Assembly: GCA_040772685.1 (NCBI GenBank)
Contig: JAXGXQ010000001.1
Coordinates: 310,001 to 374,000, forward strand
Length of the DNA stretch: 64,000 nucleotides
Source of the DNA: JAXGXQ01 sp040772685
GTDB taxonomy: Bacteria; Bacillota; Clostridia; Saccharofermentanales; UBA5734
Reading direction: 5' to 3'
The notes under the pieces are model-generated. The model was given only the letters and a program-made list of their open reading frames with translations. It was not told where the DNA came from and ran no database searches. Below, piece by piece: positions 42,387-51,850 of the stretch (positions within the stretch are counted from its first letter, which is position 1; every line of letters starts with the position of its first letter). The translations under genes were made by a program, and so were the position numbers.

Positions 42387-44057
42387 TCATTCCTGTTCAT
42401 CAACTGTCAGCATACGGTTGACGGCGCTGATGACTGCGCGCAGCGAGGATTTCGAGATACTGGAGCTGATGCCGGCACCGATATGCTGTTTGCCTTTGTC
42501 GTCCAGAACTTTAACATATGTGATAGCTTTTGATTTACTGCCGCTGGTCAAGGCATGCTCACTGTAGTCCGCGATTTCAAATTTCCGGCCGATTACTTCC
42601 TGCAAAGCATTGGTGAACGCATCCAACAGACCATTGCCGTGGGCATTGATAATTTTGGCTTTTTCATTAATAACCATTTTGCCGCTGAAGCGAACTTCAT
42701 TTTCGCCTAGCATCTCTTCCCTGTAATCCTCCATCTTAATAGGAACCATTAGATTAACATAGGTGCTTTGGAAAAGTTCGTGAATCTCATCGGGTTTCAT
42801 ATCCTTATGTTGATGGTCTGAAACCCGGGTAACCTCGCGGCTGAATGCCTGCTGGAAATAACGCGGCAACTGCAAACCAAAGCTGCGTTCCAGCACAAAC
42901 GCCACGCCGCCTTTACCGGACTGGCTGTTGATGCGGATAATCGGATCATAACTGCGACCGACATCGATCGGATCAATCGGCAGATATGGCACCTGCCAGC
43001 AGCTGTCGATTTCAACCCGGGCCATGCCCTTTTTAATAGCATCCTGATGTGAACCGGAGAAGGCTGTATAGACAAGTTCACCTGCATAAGGATGCCTGGG
43101 CGGAACTTGCATATTGGTGGATTCTTCATAAACCCGGATAACTTCGTTGATATCACTGAAATCAAGCTGTGGATCGACACCCTGTGAAAACATATTCAGC
43201 GCCAGGGTAATAATATCGGCATTACCTGTACGTTCACCGTTACCAAACAAAGTTCCTTCTACGCGATCAGCACCAGCCATCAAGCCGAATTCGGTGGCCG
43301 CAACGCCTGTGCCGCGGTCATTGTGAGGATGCAGGCTGATTTGGATTCCCGAACGCCAGCGAGTGTTTTCAGCGAAAAATTCAATTTGATCAGCGTAGAT
43401 ATTTGGTGTGGACATTTCAACCGTTGCCGGCAGGTTGATTATAGCCGGCTGTTCTGCCGTCGGCTGCCAGACATCACAAACCGCGTCACATACTTCAACA
43501 GCGAAATCCATCTCGGTACCGGTAAAGCTTTCCGGTGAATATTCGAACATAAAGGTGCTGCCATAGGTATCCTGCTCAGCAAGTTCCTTGATATGACGTG
43601 CTCCGGCAATCGCCAGGTCGCGGCACTCACCACGGCTCATCCGGAAAACTACATCACGCTGGACAACAGAAGTTGAGTTATACAAGTGGACAATTGCCTT
43701 ATTAACACCTTGCAAAGCCTCAAATGTTTTTGTAATTATGTCCGGACGTGACTGCGTCAGAACCTGAATCCAAACATCATCAGGTATCAAATTATGTTCA
43801 ATCAAATAGCGGGTAAAGGCATATTCAGTGTCGGAAGCTGCCGGAAAGCCAATTTCTATTTGTTTGAAGCCAAGGTCTACCAACAATTGGAAAAACCGGA
43901 TTTTCTGCGCCAGACTCATGGGGATTTCCAATGCCTGGTTGCCATCGCGCAGGTCTACACTGCACCAGACAGGTGCTTTGCTGATTTGTTGATCCGGCCA
44001 ACGGCGGTGGGGTCTCTGGATAGGTTGATATGCTTTGTACTTCTGATAATTCTTCAT
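42387..44057 (-). CDS. leuA: 2-isopropylmalate synthase (long, LeuA2 type)
   Basis: LeuA condenses acetyl-CoA and 2-oxoisovalerate, committing carbon to leucine. The 556-residue enzyme belongs to the longer group typified by actinobacterial LeuA: PVWCSVDLRDGNQAL near the N-terminus (metal/substrate motif), LHPHNDRGTGVAA (HxH metal ligands), and a C-terminal regulatory domain (~430-556) for leucine feedback. The ATG at 44057 follows AAGGAGGAG; the frame runs 12 codons further upstream into the leader. It is preceded by a leucine T-box, so expression should rise when tRNA-Leu is uncharged. Confidence 0.95.
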   Translation of the reverse strand: MKNYQKYKAYQPIQRPHRRWPDQQISKAPVWCSVDLRDGNQALEIPMSLAQKIRFFQLLVDLGFKQIEIGFPAASDTEYAFTRYLIEHNLIPDDVWIQVLTQSRPDIITKTFEALQGVNKAIVHLYNSTSVVQRDVVFRMSRGECRDLAIAGARHIKELAEQDTYGSTFMFEYSPESFTGTEMDFAVEVCDAVCDVWQPTAEQPAIINLPATVEMSTPNIYADQIEFFAENTRWRSGIQISLHPHNDRGTGVAATEFGLMAGADRVEGTLFGNGERTGNADIITLALNMFSQGVDPQLDFSDINEVIRVYEESTNMQVPPRHPYAGELVYTAFSGSHQDAIKKGMARVEIDSCWQVPYLPIDPIDVGRSYDPIIRINSQSGKGGVAFVLERSFGLQLPRYFQQAFSREVTRVSDHQHKDMKPDEIHELFQSTYVNLMVPIKMEDYREEMLGENEVRFSGKMVINEKAKIINAHGNGLLDAFTNALQEVIGRKFEIADYSEHALTSGSKSKAITYVKVLDDKGKQHIGAGISSSISKSSLRAVISAVNRMLTVDEQE

Positions 44058-44081
44058 GTGCTCCTCCTTGTTAAGGGAAAT

Positions 44082-44389
44082 AAAAAACGCCATTCATCTT
44101 CTTTTACAAAGACGAAAGGCGTAATAATTGCTTTCGCGGTACCACTTTGTTTCGTATCCTGTCAGGGATACGCACTCTGCAAGCACGGGACGGCAAGACC
44201 GTCGATGCTCAGTCGCTTTAACGGGCGAACCCGACACCACCTACTTATTATTCAGCGTGTACACTCCAGGGCGAGTTCAGCGCGAATCCTTGGACTGCCT
44301 TGCACCACCCGGCAGCTCTCTGACCTTGAATTTCCGCTTACTGATCCCCATCAACGTGAGGTATTAATTTGTTTAGGTTCAAATGGTTG
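44082..44389 (-). promoter_or_regulatory. Leucine-specific T-box leader of leuA
   Basis: The minus strand carries the T-box AACAAAGTGGTACCGCG (44135-44151). The terminator ACGCCTTTCGTCTT...AAGATGAATGGCGT-TTTTTT (44082-44122) can be replaced by the antiterminator. Stem I includes GAACTCGCCCTGGAG, placing the Leu codon CTC (44273-44275) at the specifier position seen in other T-boxes (GAA-codon-R). Confidence 0.88.
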
Positions 44390-44395
44390 TCGTAA

Positions 44396-44424
44396 ATCTA
44401 ACACAGGTAATTGGGATTCGTCAA
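44396..44424 (-). promoter_or_regulatory. leuA promoter
   Basis: On the minus strand TTGACG (44419-44424), 17 bases, TTAGAT (44396-44401). Start of transcription is expected near 44389, giving the T-box leader of about 330 nt. Confidence 0.75.
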
Positions 44425-44446
44425 GTATATAATTTGAAAAAGGTAA

Positions 44447-45430
44447 TCAGGTTGTACCGCGTACTACCAGTTCCGGCTCAACCAGGATTTTCTGGGCAGC
44501 GTGGTTCGGGTATACGTCCATTTCAGTCAACAGAGCTTCAAACGCCTGGCGGCCAAGCTTGTCGCGCGGCTGTGAAATAGTGCTGAGCCGTACTTGCGGC
44601 AGCGAGGCATAGGAAATATCATCAAAGCCGATAATACCAAAATCACGCGGTACGTTGAGCCCGTGATCGCGCGCATATTGCAGCACACCCAAGGCAATAA
44701 TGTCATTACCGCAGAAAACCGCATCCGGCGGGTCGCTTAGCCGGAACATTGAGCCAATCCGCTGATAGCCGGATTCCATACTGAAACCACCATTGTTGAT
44801 CCATTCCTCACGCACTTCCAGACCGCCTTCGATCAGGGAACGTTTGTAGGCATCCATCCGGATCTGGTTGGACTGGCTGGTCAGCTTGCCGCCAAGGTAA
44901 GCGATCTTTTTGTAGCCGCGTTCGATCAGATGACGCACAGCAAGCTTGCCGCCGGCCTCATGGTCGACTTCAATATAGCTGATATCGTCTGGCTGGGCGT
45001 GCCAGAAGAGGACGATGGGAACATTGATTTCCTTAAGACGTTCCTGGGACAACTCATTAACCGGCTTGCAGATAATACCGTCTACGCGCTGTTCCTGCAT
45101 GATACGCAGCTTATCAGCTTCCTTTTTTTCATCCCAGCCGGTATTGCAGACAACTACAGTATAGCCGGCTTCTTCAGCGGCTTCATTCACCGACATGGTG
45201 ATATCTGAGAAAAACGGGTTAGAAACGTCAGGGACGATCAGAGCAACCATTTCAGATTTGCGTTTTACCAGGCTGCGGGCAATTGCGTTCGGTTGATAAC
45301 CGAGTTCTTTGGCCAGCTCAAGAATGCGGTTGCGCGTTTCCGGGCTGACATCGGCACGACTGTTCAGTGCCCGGGAAACAGTGGCATAAGAGACGCCGGC
45401 ACGTTCCGCAATATCTTTGATCGTTATCAT
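44447..45430 (-). CDS. LacI-family transcriptional regulator
   Basis: The 327-residue repressor-type protein has the LacI HTH (MITIKDIAERAGVSYATVSRAL), hinge helix (IARSLVKRKS) and a periplasmic-binding-protein-like effector domain (VALIVPDVSNPFFSDI; FCGNDIIALGVLQ; GIIGFDDI). The effector is probably a sugar or nucleoside, not determinable here. It lies just upstream of the leuA promoter on the same strand, but leuA has its own promoter and T-box. No sugar-use genes are adjacent, so it may act elsewhere in the genome. SD: GGGGGA before ATG. Confidence 0.9.
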   Translation of the reverse strand: MITIKDIAERAGVSYATVSRALNSRADVSPETRNRILELAKELGYQPNAIARSLVKRKSEMVALIVPDVSNPFFSDITMSVNEAAEEAGYTVVVCNTGWDEKKEADKLRIMQEQRVDGIICKPVNELSQERLKEINVPIVLFWHAQPDDISYIEVDHEAGGKLAVRHLIERGYKKIAYLGGKLTSQSNQIRMDAYKRSLIEGGLEVREEWINNGGFSMESGYQRIGSMFRLSDPPDAVFCGNDIIALGVLQYARDHGLNVPRDFGIIGFDDISYASLPQVRLSTISQPRDKLGRQAFEALLTEMDVYPNHAAQKILVEPELVVRGTT

Positions 45431-45511
45431 TTCTGTCCCCCTTGAGTCGGATTATTTAATTTGTTATTGATTATTGGTTTTATCATTTTGATCTTAAATA
45501 TTATTGGGAAA

Positions 45512-46606
45512 TTATTTCTTCTGAATATAGCCCAAATGGACCAGCAATTCCGCGGTCAGGATAGCGCCGCCGGCCGCGCCTCGAATTGTGTTGTGCGACA
45601 AGCAGGCAAATTTGTAGTCAAAAATCGGATCCTCGCGCAAACGGCCGATAGTTACAGCCATACCGTTGCCGGCCATGGCATCCAGCAGCGGCTGCGGACG
45701 ATTATCTTCAGCGAAATAACGCAGGAAAGGCTGCGGTGCTGATGGCAGGTTGGCTTGTTGCGGAATGCCGCTGTAATTTTCCCAACGGGAGATGATCTCT
45801 TCCTTCGACGGTTTATTGCGGAATTTTACCGAGACGGCTGCTGTGTGGCCTTCCTGGACCGCAACGCGATAGCACTGAGCTGAAATAACCGGTTGCGCAG
45901 CTACAATAATTGAATCACCGCTGCCGCTCAGGCTTCCCCAGATTTTACCCGGCTCGGTTTCGCTCTTCTCCTCTTCCCCGCCAATAAACGGGATCAGGTT
46001 ATGGTCCATTTCCGGCCAGGACTCAAAGGTTCTGCCGGCGCCGGAGATTGCCTGATAAGTGCAGACATTAAGTACTTCCGGGCCAAATTCGAGTAATGGT
46101 GTAAGCGCCGGCACGTAACTTTGCACCGAGCAGTTCGGCTTTGCGGCGATGAACCCTCTTTTGGTGCCAAGGCGGCGGCGTTGCGCTTCGATCAGAGCGG
46201 CGTGCTGCGGATTTATTTCCGGAATTATTACCGGAACATCTTCTGTCCAGCGATGCGCTGAGTTGTTTGAAACCACCGGTGTTTCCAGTTTGGCAATTTT
46301 TTCTTCTAAAGCGCGGATTTCTTCTTTTTTCATATCAACCGCACAGAAAACAAAGTCTACATCCGCGCAGATGGCTTCAATTTCTTCAGTGGAACGAACC
46401 ACCATTGAACGGTAAGCAGCCGGAATTTCCAGCGGCAGACGCCAGCGGCCTTTGACGGCTTCTTCATAGGTTTTGCCGGCAGAAAATGGCGATGCAGCGA
46501 TCGCTGCGACTTTAAAATATGGATGACTCTCAAGCAGGGTCAGAAAACGTTGGCCGACGTAGCCGGTACCACCGATAACCGCGACTTTGAATGATGGCTG
46601 TTGCAT
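45512..46606 (-). CDS. asd: Aspartate-semialdehyde dehydrogenase (archaeal/fungal type)
   Basis: Asd reduces aspartyl phosphate to the semialdehyde for lysine, threonine, methionine and diaminopimelate. The 364-residue protein has GGTGYVGQRF at ~11-20 (NADP binding), and the active-site Cys in AKPNCSVQSYVPAL. The active-site loop GRTFESWPEMDHN and extra length fit the archaeal/fungal-type Asd branch rather than the usual bacterial one. A good promoter lies ~100 bp upstream. The convergent-side neighbour is the LacI gene. Confidence 0.92.
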   Translation of the reverse strand: MQQPSFKVAVIGGTGYVGQRFLTLLESHPYFKVAAIAASPFSAGKTYEEAVKGRWRLPLEIPAAYRSMVVRSTEEIEAICADVDFVFCAVDMKKEEIRALEEKIAKLETPVVSNNSAHRWTEDVPVIIPEINPQHAALIEAQRRRLGTKRGFIAAKPNCSVQSYVPALTPLLEFGPEVLNVCTYQAISGAGRTFESWPEMDHNLIPFIGGEEEKSETEPGKIWGSLSGSGDSIIVAAQPVISAQCYRVAVQEGHTAAVSVKFRNKPSKEEIISRWENYSGIPQQANLPSAPQPFLRYFAEDNRPQPLLDAMAGNGMAVTIGRLREDPIFDYKFACLSHNTIRGAAGGAILTAELLVHLGYIQKK

Positions 46607-46666
46607 GTATTGTTTACCTTTCTGTACTTACATCCCCGTTTAAGCGGATTTGCCATTAGTTGGACT

Positions 46667-46685
46667 TGTCCACAATAGGTGGACA
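46667..46685. repeat. 7-bp inverted repeat TGTCCAC in the asd leader
   Basis: TGTCCAC (46667-46673) and GTGGACA (46679-46685) face each other over five bases, about 10-30 nt after the predicted asd transcription start. It could be an operator or an RNA hairpin. Confidence 0.45.
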
Positions 46686-46703
46686 TTTGTATTTATCCCG
46701 AAA

Positions 46704-46732
46704 ATTTTATCATATGTAGTTGATCAGCGCAA
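46704..46732 (-). promoter_or_regulatory. asd promoter
   Basis: On the minus strand TTGCGC (46727-46732), 17 bases, TAAAAT (46704-46709). The leader of ~90 nt shows no lysine riboswitch. The rest of the gap to 46904 holds no gene I can support. Confidence 0.6.
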
Positions 46733-46904
46733 GGCAATCAGCTATAAAGAATGGTCTCTTTCAGTAGTCGGAAAAGCCTGTCTTTGCTGGATCTTTGCGA
46801 TATCTTCGTACAATGGGGCATCCGACTCGATTTATTGTGCTATCGTTTTATTATACCTGTTATTTCAGGTAAAATGAACCTATCGACAACAGGAGGATAC
46901 AGGC

Positions 46905-47999
46905 ATGACGGCATTCGGCCAGGAAAAACAAGCAGCGAACGAAAATGCTGATATTGCGGCAAAAGATAATTATATACCGGCTGAACAGCCGAGCAACAGC
47001 TTTCCCCTGCTCGAACGGTTTCTTGGATATTTTCAGGCCGTGCTTGAACGCTCGCCGCTGACTATACGTGAGTACCGTTATGACTTAACCTTATTCTTTC
47101 GCTGGTTGAAAACACGGCGCGGTTTAGTTGCCAATAAAATAAAATTTAAAGAAATTCCGCTGGCGGATGTTGATATTGAACTGATCCGTTCAGTAGATCT
47201 GACAGATCTCTATGAGTACATGACCTGGCTGAGCCGTGAACGCAAGCTGCAGCCGGCGACAAGGGCTCGAAAAGTATCTTCACTGCGTTCCTTCTTCCAC
47301 TTTCTGCGCACTAAGGATCAGCTGTTGACCGAAAATGTCGTGGACGCGCTTGATCTGCCGCGTCAGGTAAAGCGCCTGCCGCGCTATTTAAATGTTGAAG
47401 AAAGCCGTCAGCTGTTGAACGCTGCTGCTTCCGCAACCTACGAATACGCGGAACGTGATTACTGCATCTTGACCTTGTTTCTCAACTGCGGTCTGCGTCT
47501 GGCCGAACTTTGCAGCATCAACATGCGCAGCATTCGTGACGAAAAACTGACTGTCATCGGCAAAGGCCGTAAAGAACGGACTGTTTACCTGAATGGTGCC
47601 TGCCTCAACGCTTTGGATGCTTATCTGGCGGTGCGGCCGCGCACCGCCAAGACAGACCCGGAAGCTTTGTTTGTCAGCCGCCTGGGCCGGCGGATCAGCC
47701 CGAAAACAGTGCAGTATCTGATCAAACGCTACATTACCCAAGCCGGGCTCGACCCCAAACGCTATTCAACGCATAAATTGCGCCATACGGCTGCAACCCT
47801 TATGTACCAGCATGGTCAGGTGGATATCAGGGCGCTCCAGCAGATTCTGGGGCATGTCAGTATTGCGACAACCGAAATTTACACACATATTGATGACCGG
47901 AGGCTGCATCAGGCTGTCGAAAGCAATCCGCTGGCAGCTGAGCGTTTACCCAGACCACCAGCGGATACTGACAAAACAAGTATTGAAGAACAGAATTAG
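46905..47999 (+). CDS. Tyrosine recombinase, XerC/XerD-like
   Basis: The 364-residue integrase-family recombinase has an N-terminal SAM-like DNA-binding domain (~34-145) and a catalytic domain with Arg198, Lys220, His290, Arg293, His317 and the nucleophile Tyr326 all in place. It resembles Xer enzymes that resolve chromosome dimers. An extra ~30-residue hydrophilic N-terminus precedes the usual start, and a ~35-residue tail follows the Tyr. The single housekeeping-like context argues for Xer rather than a prophage integrase. SD: GGAGG. Confidence 0.88.
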   Translation: MTAFGQEKQAANENADIAAKDNYIPAEQPSNSFPLLERFLGYFQAVLERSPLTIREYRYDLTLFFRWLKTRRGLVANKIKFKEIPLADVDIELIRSVDLTDLYEYMTWLSRERKLQPATRARKVSSLRSFFHFLRTKDQLLTENVVDALDLPRQVKRLPRYLNVEESRQLLNAAASATYEYAERDYCILTLFLNCGLRLAELCSINMRSIRDEKLTVIGKGRKERTVYLNGACLNALDAYLAVRPRTAKTDPEALFVSRLGRRISPKTVQYLIKRYITQAGLDPKRYSTHKLRHTAATLMYQHGQVDIRALQQILGHVSIATTEIYTHIDDRRLHQAVESNPLAAERLPRPPADTDKTSIEEQN

Positions 48000-48064
48000 G
48001 TCAAATATAAGATATTTTATTTAATGTTTCTTTTGATAAATGTTTTCTTGCTTAATGCTTATTC

Positions 48065-49573
48065 TTACTTGATGTTTTCAAAAAAGGCTTTATAGGCAAG
48101 ATAAGTATAATATACGTCGATCTTGCTGGTGATTTCAAAAGGCGAATGCATCGAAAGCACTGGCACGCCGCAATCAATCACTTCCATCCCGAGGTTTGCC
48201 AGGTATTTGGCGATTGTGCCGCCGCCGCCCTGATCAACTTTACCCATTTCACCTGTTTGCCAGGCAACGTTATTTTGCTCGAAAGCACGGACTACTTCAG
48301 CAAAGAATTCGCTGTTGGCGTCGCTGGTTCCGCTTTTGCCGCGTGAACCGACATATTTGGCCAGGCAGATGCCCTTGCCCATGTAGCTGTTGTTTTTCGG
48401 GTCTGAGACAGAAGCATAATTGGGGTCAAAAGCGTTAGTGACATCAGCTGAAAGCAGCTTGCTGTTTTCCAGCATCAGCTGGTGGTCAAGAGGTTCGCGG
48501 CCGCCGCCTGATTTTACCAGCAGCTCATGCATAAAATTCTCATACAAGCGGGATTGGGCGCCGGTATTGCCTTCGCTGCCAATTTCTTCCTTATCAAACA
48601 ACAGGCAGATAGACGTGCGCTCCGGTGCCTCCAAGTCACAAGTGGCTGCCAGTGCAGTAAAGGCACAAACTCTGTCATCCTGGGCATAGGCTCCGATCAT
48701 GCTGGCGTCAAGCCCGACATCGCGTGCCGGATAAGCCGGTACAATTTCCAGCTCTGCGGTAACCAGATCCTTCTCAACGATGCCGTAGCGCTCGTTCAGC
48801 AGCTGCAGAATTGCCAGCTTAAAGCGGCCGCTCGCTTCGGGGTCGGGATACGGCAGGCTGCCGATCAATACATTGAGATCCTCGCCTTTGATAACCTCAT
48901 TTGCCTTGCGGCTCATCTGCTCTTGACCAAGGTGCGGCAAAAGGTCGGTAATTGTCAGCACTGGGTCGTCAGCATTCTCGCCTACTGTGATCGTAACGGA
49001 AGAACCGTCCTTCAATACGACTACGCCATGTATGGCAAGAGGAATAGCTGCCCACTGGTACTTTTTAATACCGCCATAATAATGGGTTTTAAGGAATACC
49101 ATGTCATTTTCTTCGTAGACAGGTATGGGCTTAAGGTCGAGCCTCGGGGCATCGATATGGGCGCCAACCAGATTGAGACCTTCAGTCAGCGGTTTGTTGC
49201 CAACAACAGCTGTGACAACACCTTTGCCGCGAATGTTTTTGTAGACTTTGTCGCCGGGCTTGACTTGTTCCATCTCGTCAATCGCTTTGTAGCCAAGGCT
49301 TTCAACCGCTTCTATGACAGTAATTACTGCTTCGCGCTCTGTCTTGGCGATATCGAGGAATTTCTTGTATTCCTCAGCGAAATCATAGGCAGCAATGCGA
49401 TCGTCTTCACTGCAGATGTCCCAGATATTTTTAAACTCCACTGAAAGCTTTTCCTTCAGTGCTTTGGTTTTTTCCTGTTGTTCCTTCTTGGCTTCTTCTG
49501 AAGTATTTTGTTTTGTGGCATTTGCCTTATCGTCCGGATGTTGCCCGGCATTTGTGAAATATAGTTTTGTCAT
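48065..49573 (-). CDS. M18-family aminopeptidase
   Basis: This 502-residue cytosolic zinc aminopeptidase has the M18 motifs GAHIDAPRLDLKPIPV (first metal His), DKEEIGSEGNTGAQS (catalytic Glu), YAQDDRVC, and HSPFEITSKIDVYYTYLAY with the last metal His. It releases N-terminal residues from peptides. The first ~45 residues are a Lys/Glu-rich extension (EEAKKEQQEKTKALKEKL), likely coiled coil, not seen in short M18 members. SD: AGGAGG. A TATAAT lies on the minus strand near 49665, but no good -35 was found. Confidence 0.9.
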   Translation of the reverse strand: MTKLYFTNAGQHPDDKANATKQNTSEEAKKEQQEKTKALKEKLSVEFKNIWDICSEDDRIAAYDFAEEYKKFLDIAKTEREAVITVIEAVESLGYKAIDEMEQVKPGDKVYKNIRGKGVVTAVVGNKPLTEGLNLVGAHIDAPRLDLKPIPVYEENDMVFLKTHYYGGIKKYQWAAIPLAIHGVVVLKDGSSVTITVGENADDPVLTITDLLPHLGQEQMSRKANEVIKGEDLNVLIGSLPYPDPEASGRFKLAILQLLNERYGIVEKDLVTAELEIVPAYPARDVGLDASMIGAYAQDDRVCAFTALAATCDLEAPERTSICLLFDKEEIGSEGNTGAQSRLYENFMHELLVKSGGGREPLDHQLMLENSKLLSADVTNAFDPNYASVSDPKNNSYMGKGICLAKYVGSRGKSGTSDANSEFFAEVVRAFEQNNVAWQTGEMGKVDQGGGGTIAKYLANLGMEVIDCGVPVLSMHSPFEITSKIDVYYTYLAYKAFFENIK

Positions 49574-49843
49574 ATTTTCCTCCTGAATTTTTTTTACAGA
49601 CTAAAATTTGGTATTGCGTTTTTTAGCCAAAGCCAGCCGGTTGGCTGAACACGCTTATCACAATATTATAGCAAATACTGTTAGAGCAAACGATAATTTA
49701 TTAAGGGTCTATGTTCAGCCTCGGTAACCAGGCAAACGACAATCGCCGGTCAATAGGCTATAATAATTTCTGCTTGCGAAATTTAGCAGCGCTGGCAGGA
49801 TGTTATTCAGATTGATTTGCCAGCCTGATTGAAAGGACTAATT

Positions 49844-50797
49844 ATGAACCATTCGGGACGCCGATTTGTAGATACCCACACCCACCATCAACCATTTTCA
49901 CGCGACGCGGGCCAACGCCTGGCGGAATTGCTGCAATCCGCAGCTGATTCCGGCCTTGCCGGTGTCATGTTCAGCGACCATTATGACATTGATACTGTAC
50001 CACCCGGCAAACCTCAGGATATATTCGATTTAGATGAGGCTTATCGCGAATGGCAGGAAGAAGCTCTGCCTGCAGGCGAACAACTGGGGATAAAGACTTA
50101 TTTTGGCATTGAAATCGGCTACCAGCCGCATTTGCTTGAGCAATGTCTCGAACTGGCCGCTTCTGACCTTTTTGATGGCGTGATTCTCTCGATTCACATG
50201 ATAAATCGCCTCGACCCGTTTTTTGACGTCGAGTTTTATGAATCGGGCAAAATCCCGACCTATGCGCGCTATCTGGATAGCTTGTCAGAAATTGTCGCTG
50301 CTGTGCCGGGATATGCTATTGCCGGCCATTACGATTACATGGTGCGTTATGCCCCGTATGAGGATCCGGAAATTTACTATGAAGAAATGCCCAAAGAGTT
50401 TGACGGTTTTTTTCAAACTCTGATTGAAAACAAGAAGTGCTGGGAAATAAATATCCGCTCACATTACCGCCGCCGGCGCGGCAAACTGGCCGGTTCCGGT
50501 ATTCAGGGGCAACATCAGGCTCTTTACACACCTGATCCGCTGCTGCTAGAGCCTCGCTTTCAAGTCGCTGGCTACTATTTCCCTGACCCGCGTCTGGTCC
50601 GGCGCTACCTGGAATTGGGCGGCAAAATGGTATCGCTTGCCTCGGACGCACACAGCGGAGAGGCAGGCAACGGTTTTCCGCTGATCGCAGAGTATCTGGC
50701 AGCTTGTGGACTAAAAGAGATAACTCATTTCGAAAAAGGACAGCCTGTATTTACGCCGCTGATCACGCCGCCTAAGGCGATGACTCCTTCTTCATAA
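49844..50797 (+). CDS. PHP-domain phosphatase (histidinol-phosphatase-like)
   Basis: The ~317-residue PHP metal hydrolase has DTHTHHQPFSRDAG (HxH), FSDHYD, FGIEIGY, LSIHMI, GHYDYM and SLASDAHSG, the ordered metal ligands of HisK-type histidinol phosphatases. No his genes are adjacent, so another phosphomonoester is possible. The ATG at 49844 follows AAAGGA; a TTG five codons earlier is part of that SD region. TATAAT at 49759-49764 is a likely -10. The 3' end overlaps the convergent mnmA by 73 bp. Confidence 0.85.
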   Translation: MNHSGRRFVDTHTHHQPFSRDAGQRLAELLQSAADSGLAGVMFSDHYDIDTVPPGKPQDIFDLDEAYREWQEEALPAGEQLGIKTYFGIEIGYQPHLLEQCLELAASDLFDGVILSIHMINRLDPFFDVEFYESGKIPTYARYLDSLSEIVAAVPGYAIAGHYDYMVRYAPYEDPEIYYEEMPKEFDGFFQTLIENKKCWEINIRSHYRRRRGKLAGSGIQGQHQALYTPDPLLLEPRFQVAGYYFPDPRLVRRYLELGGKMVSLASDAHSGEAGNGFPLIAEYLAACGLKEITHFEKGQPVFTPLITPPKAMTPSS

Positions 50798-51846
50798 AAC
50801 ACAGCTGATTGACCCGGAGCCGGTGCATGCACCGGCTTTTCCAACTCAACGGCATAACGGCCTTTGCCTAAAGCGCGGACGTAACCTGGTGAAGAAGCAG
50901 GAGTGTTACGGATTCTGCAATCAAGTTTTAATTCAGGCTCGGTTTCTGCGATTCCCATAAAAGCCACATTATCGATTTCGAAGTAAGTGCGGGCGGCTTC
51001 TTCCCTGCCGCCAACCAGCAATGCCCGGCGTTGCGGATCACGTCCCAGAGTGTACAGACGTTCAATACTGCTGGTTTCGATCCCGCGCCGCTGACCCGGC
51101 GTGAAACGAATTAAACCGGCATGGCGCCCGATTTCCTTGCCAGTACGACAGTCAATCACCGGCCCGGGCAGACTTAGCTCCTTCAAAGCTGTTTGCCACT
51201 GTGGATGCCGGCGCGAATATTGCTCCAGAAAATCTACATAATCGCTTTGAATAAAGCAGACGTCCTGGCTGTCCGGCAAATCAGCTGTAGCTGCTTCGCC
51301 TGCGGTTTGCAGACCGGCTTCCCGCGCCAGTTCACGTACGCTGGGCTTTTGATACCCGGAAAGCGGCAGCAATAAGCGCTCCAGTTGTTCTTGTGTAAGC
51401 CGGTAAAGGAAGTAACTTTGATCTTTTTGGCCTGCAGGACTGCGGGCTAAGGCTAAACGTCCGCTGCGCGGGTGTTTCTGCACGCGGACATAATGACCGG
51501 TGGCCATAAATGGCGCGTTCAGTTCATTGGCCAGCTCCAGGATGCGGCTGAATTTTAATTCTGGATTGCAAAACAGGCAAGGATTGGGAGTACGGCCATT
51601 AAGATATTCGCTGACGAATGGTTCCACAACAGTCGCAGCAAATCGCTGACGTTCGTCCAGCACATGATGCGGAATTTTTAACTGCGCACAAACCGCAGCA
51701 GCATCAGCAACCGCCTTATCCGCGTGATCGTGCATAATAAGTGTCGCGCCGATAACTTCATATCCATCGCGCAATAAAAGCCAGGCGGCGACACTGCTGT
51801 CAACACCGCCTGATATTGCTACTATTACTTTTTTATTATCGTTCAT
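50725..51846 (-). CDS. mnmA: tRNA-specific 2-thiouridylase MnmA
   Basis: MnmA activates U34 of Glu, Gln and Lys tRNAs and inserts sulfur delivered from IscS. The 373-residue protein has the PP-loop AISGGVDSSVAAWLL (~8-22), the catalytic Cys pair region NPCLFCNPELKF and DSQDVCFIQ, and the C-terminal beta barrel (GQSAVFYEEGVIALGG). An ~11-residue tail (SGVNTGCPFSK) is encoded opposite the PHP gene. I chose the ATG at 51846, four bases after the iscU stop. It ends an iscS-iscU-mnmA unit. Confidence 0.94.
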   Translation of the reverse strand: MNDNKKVIVAISGGVDSSVAAWLLLRDGYEVIGATLIMHDHADKAVADAAAVCAQLKIPHHVLDERQRFAATVVEPFVSEYLNGRTPNPCLFCNPELKFSRILELANELNAPFMATGHYVRVQKHPRSGRLALARSPAGQKDQSYFLYRLTQEQLERLLLPLSGYQKPSVRELAREAGLQTAGEAATADLPDSQDVCFIQSDYVDFLEQYSRRHPQWQTALKELSLPGPVIDCRTGKEIGRHAGLIRFTPGQRRGIETSSIERLYTLGRDPQRRALLVGGREEAARTYFEIDNVAFMGIAETEPELKLDCRIRNTPASSPGYVRALGKGRYAVELEKPVHAPAPGQSAVFYEEGVIALGGVISGVNTGCPFSK

Positions 51847-51850
51847 TATT

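Noticed and set aside
46607..46697. Lysine riboswitch ahead of asd
   Set aside because: The leader is only ~90 nt with a single 7-bp hairpin; the large L-box structure is not present.
46650..46877. 75-codon plus-strand frame between asd and the recombinase
   Set aside because: It covers the asd promoter and leader on the other strand, has no SD and no neighbour it could pair with.
46905..47999. Prophage or integrative element integrase
   Set aside because: No phage genes, attachment repeats or adjacent tRNA are present; the protein reads as a Xer-type recombinase.
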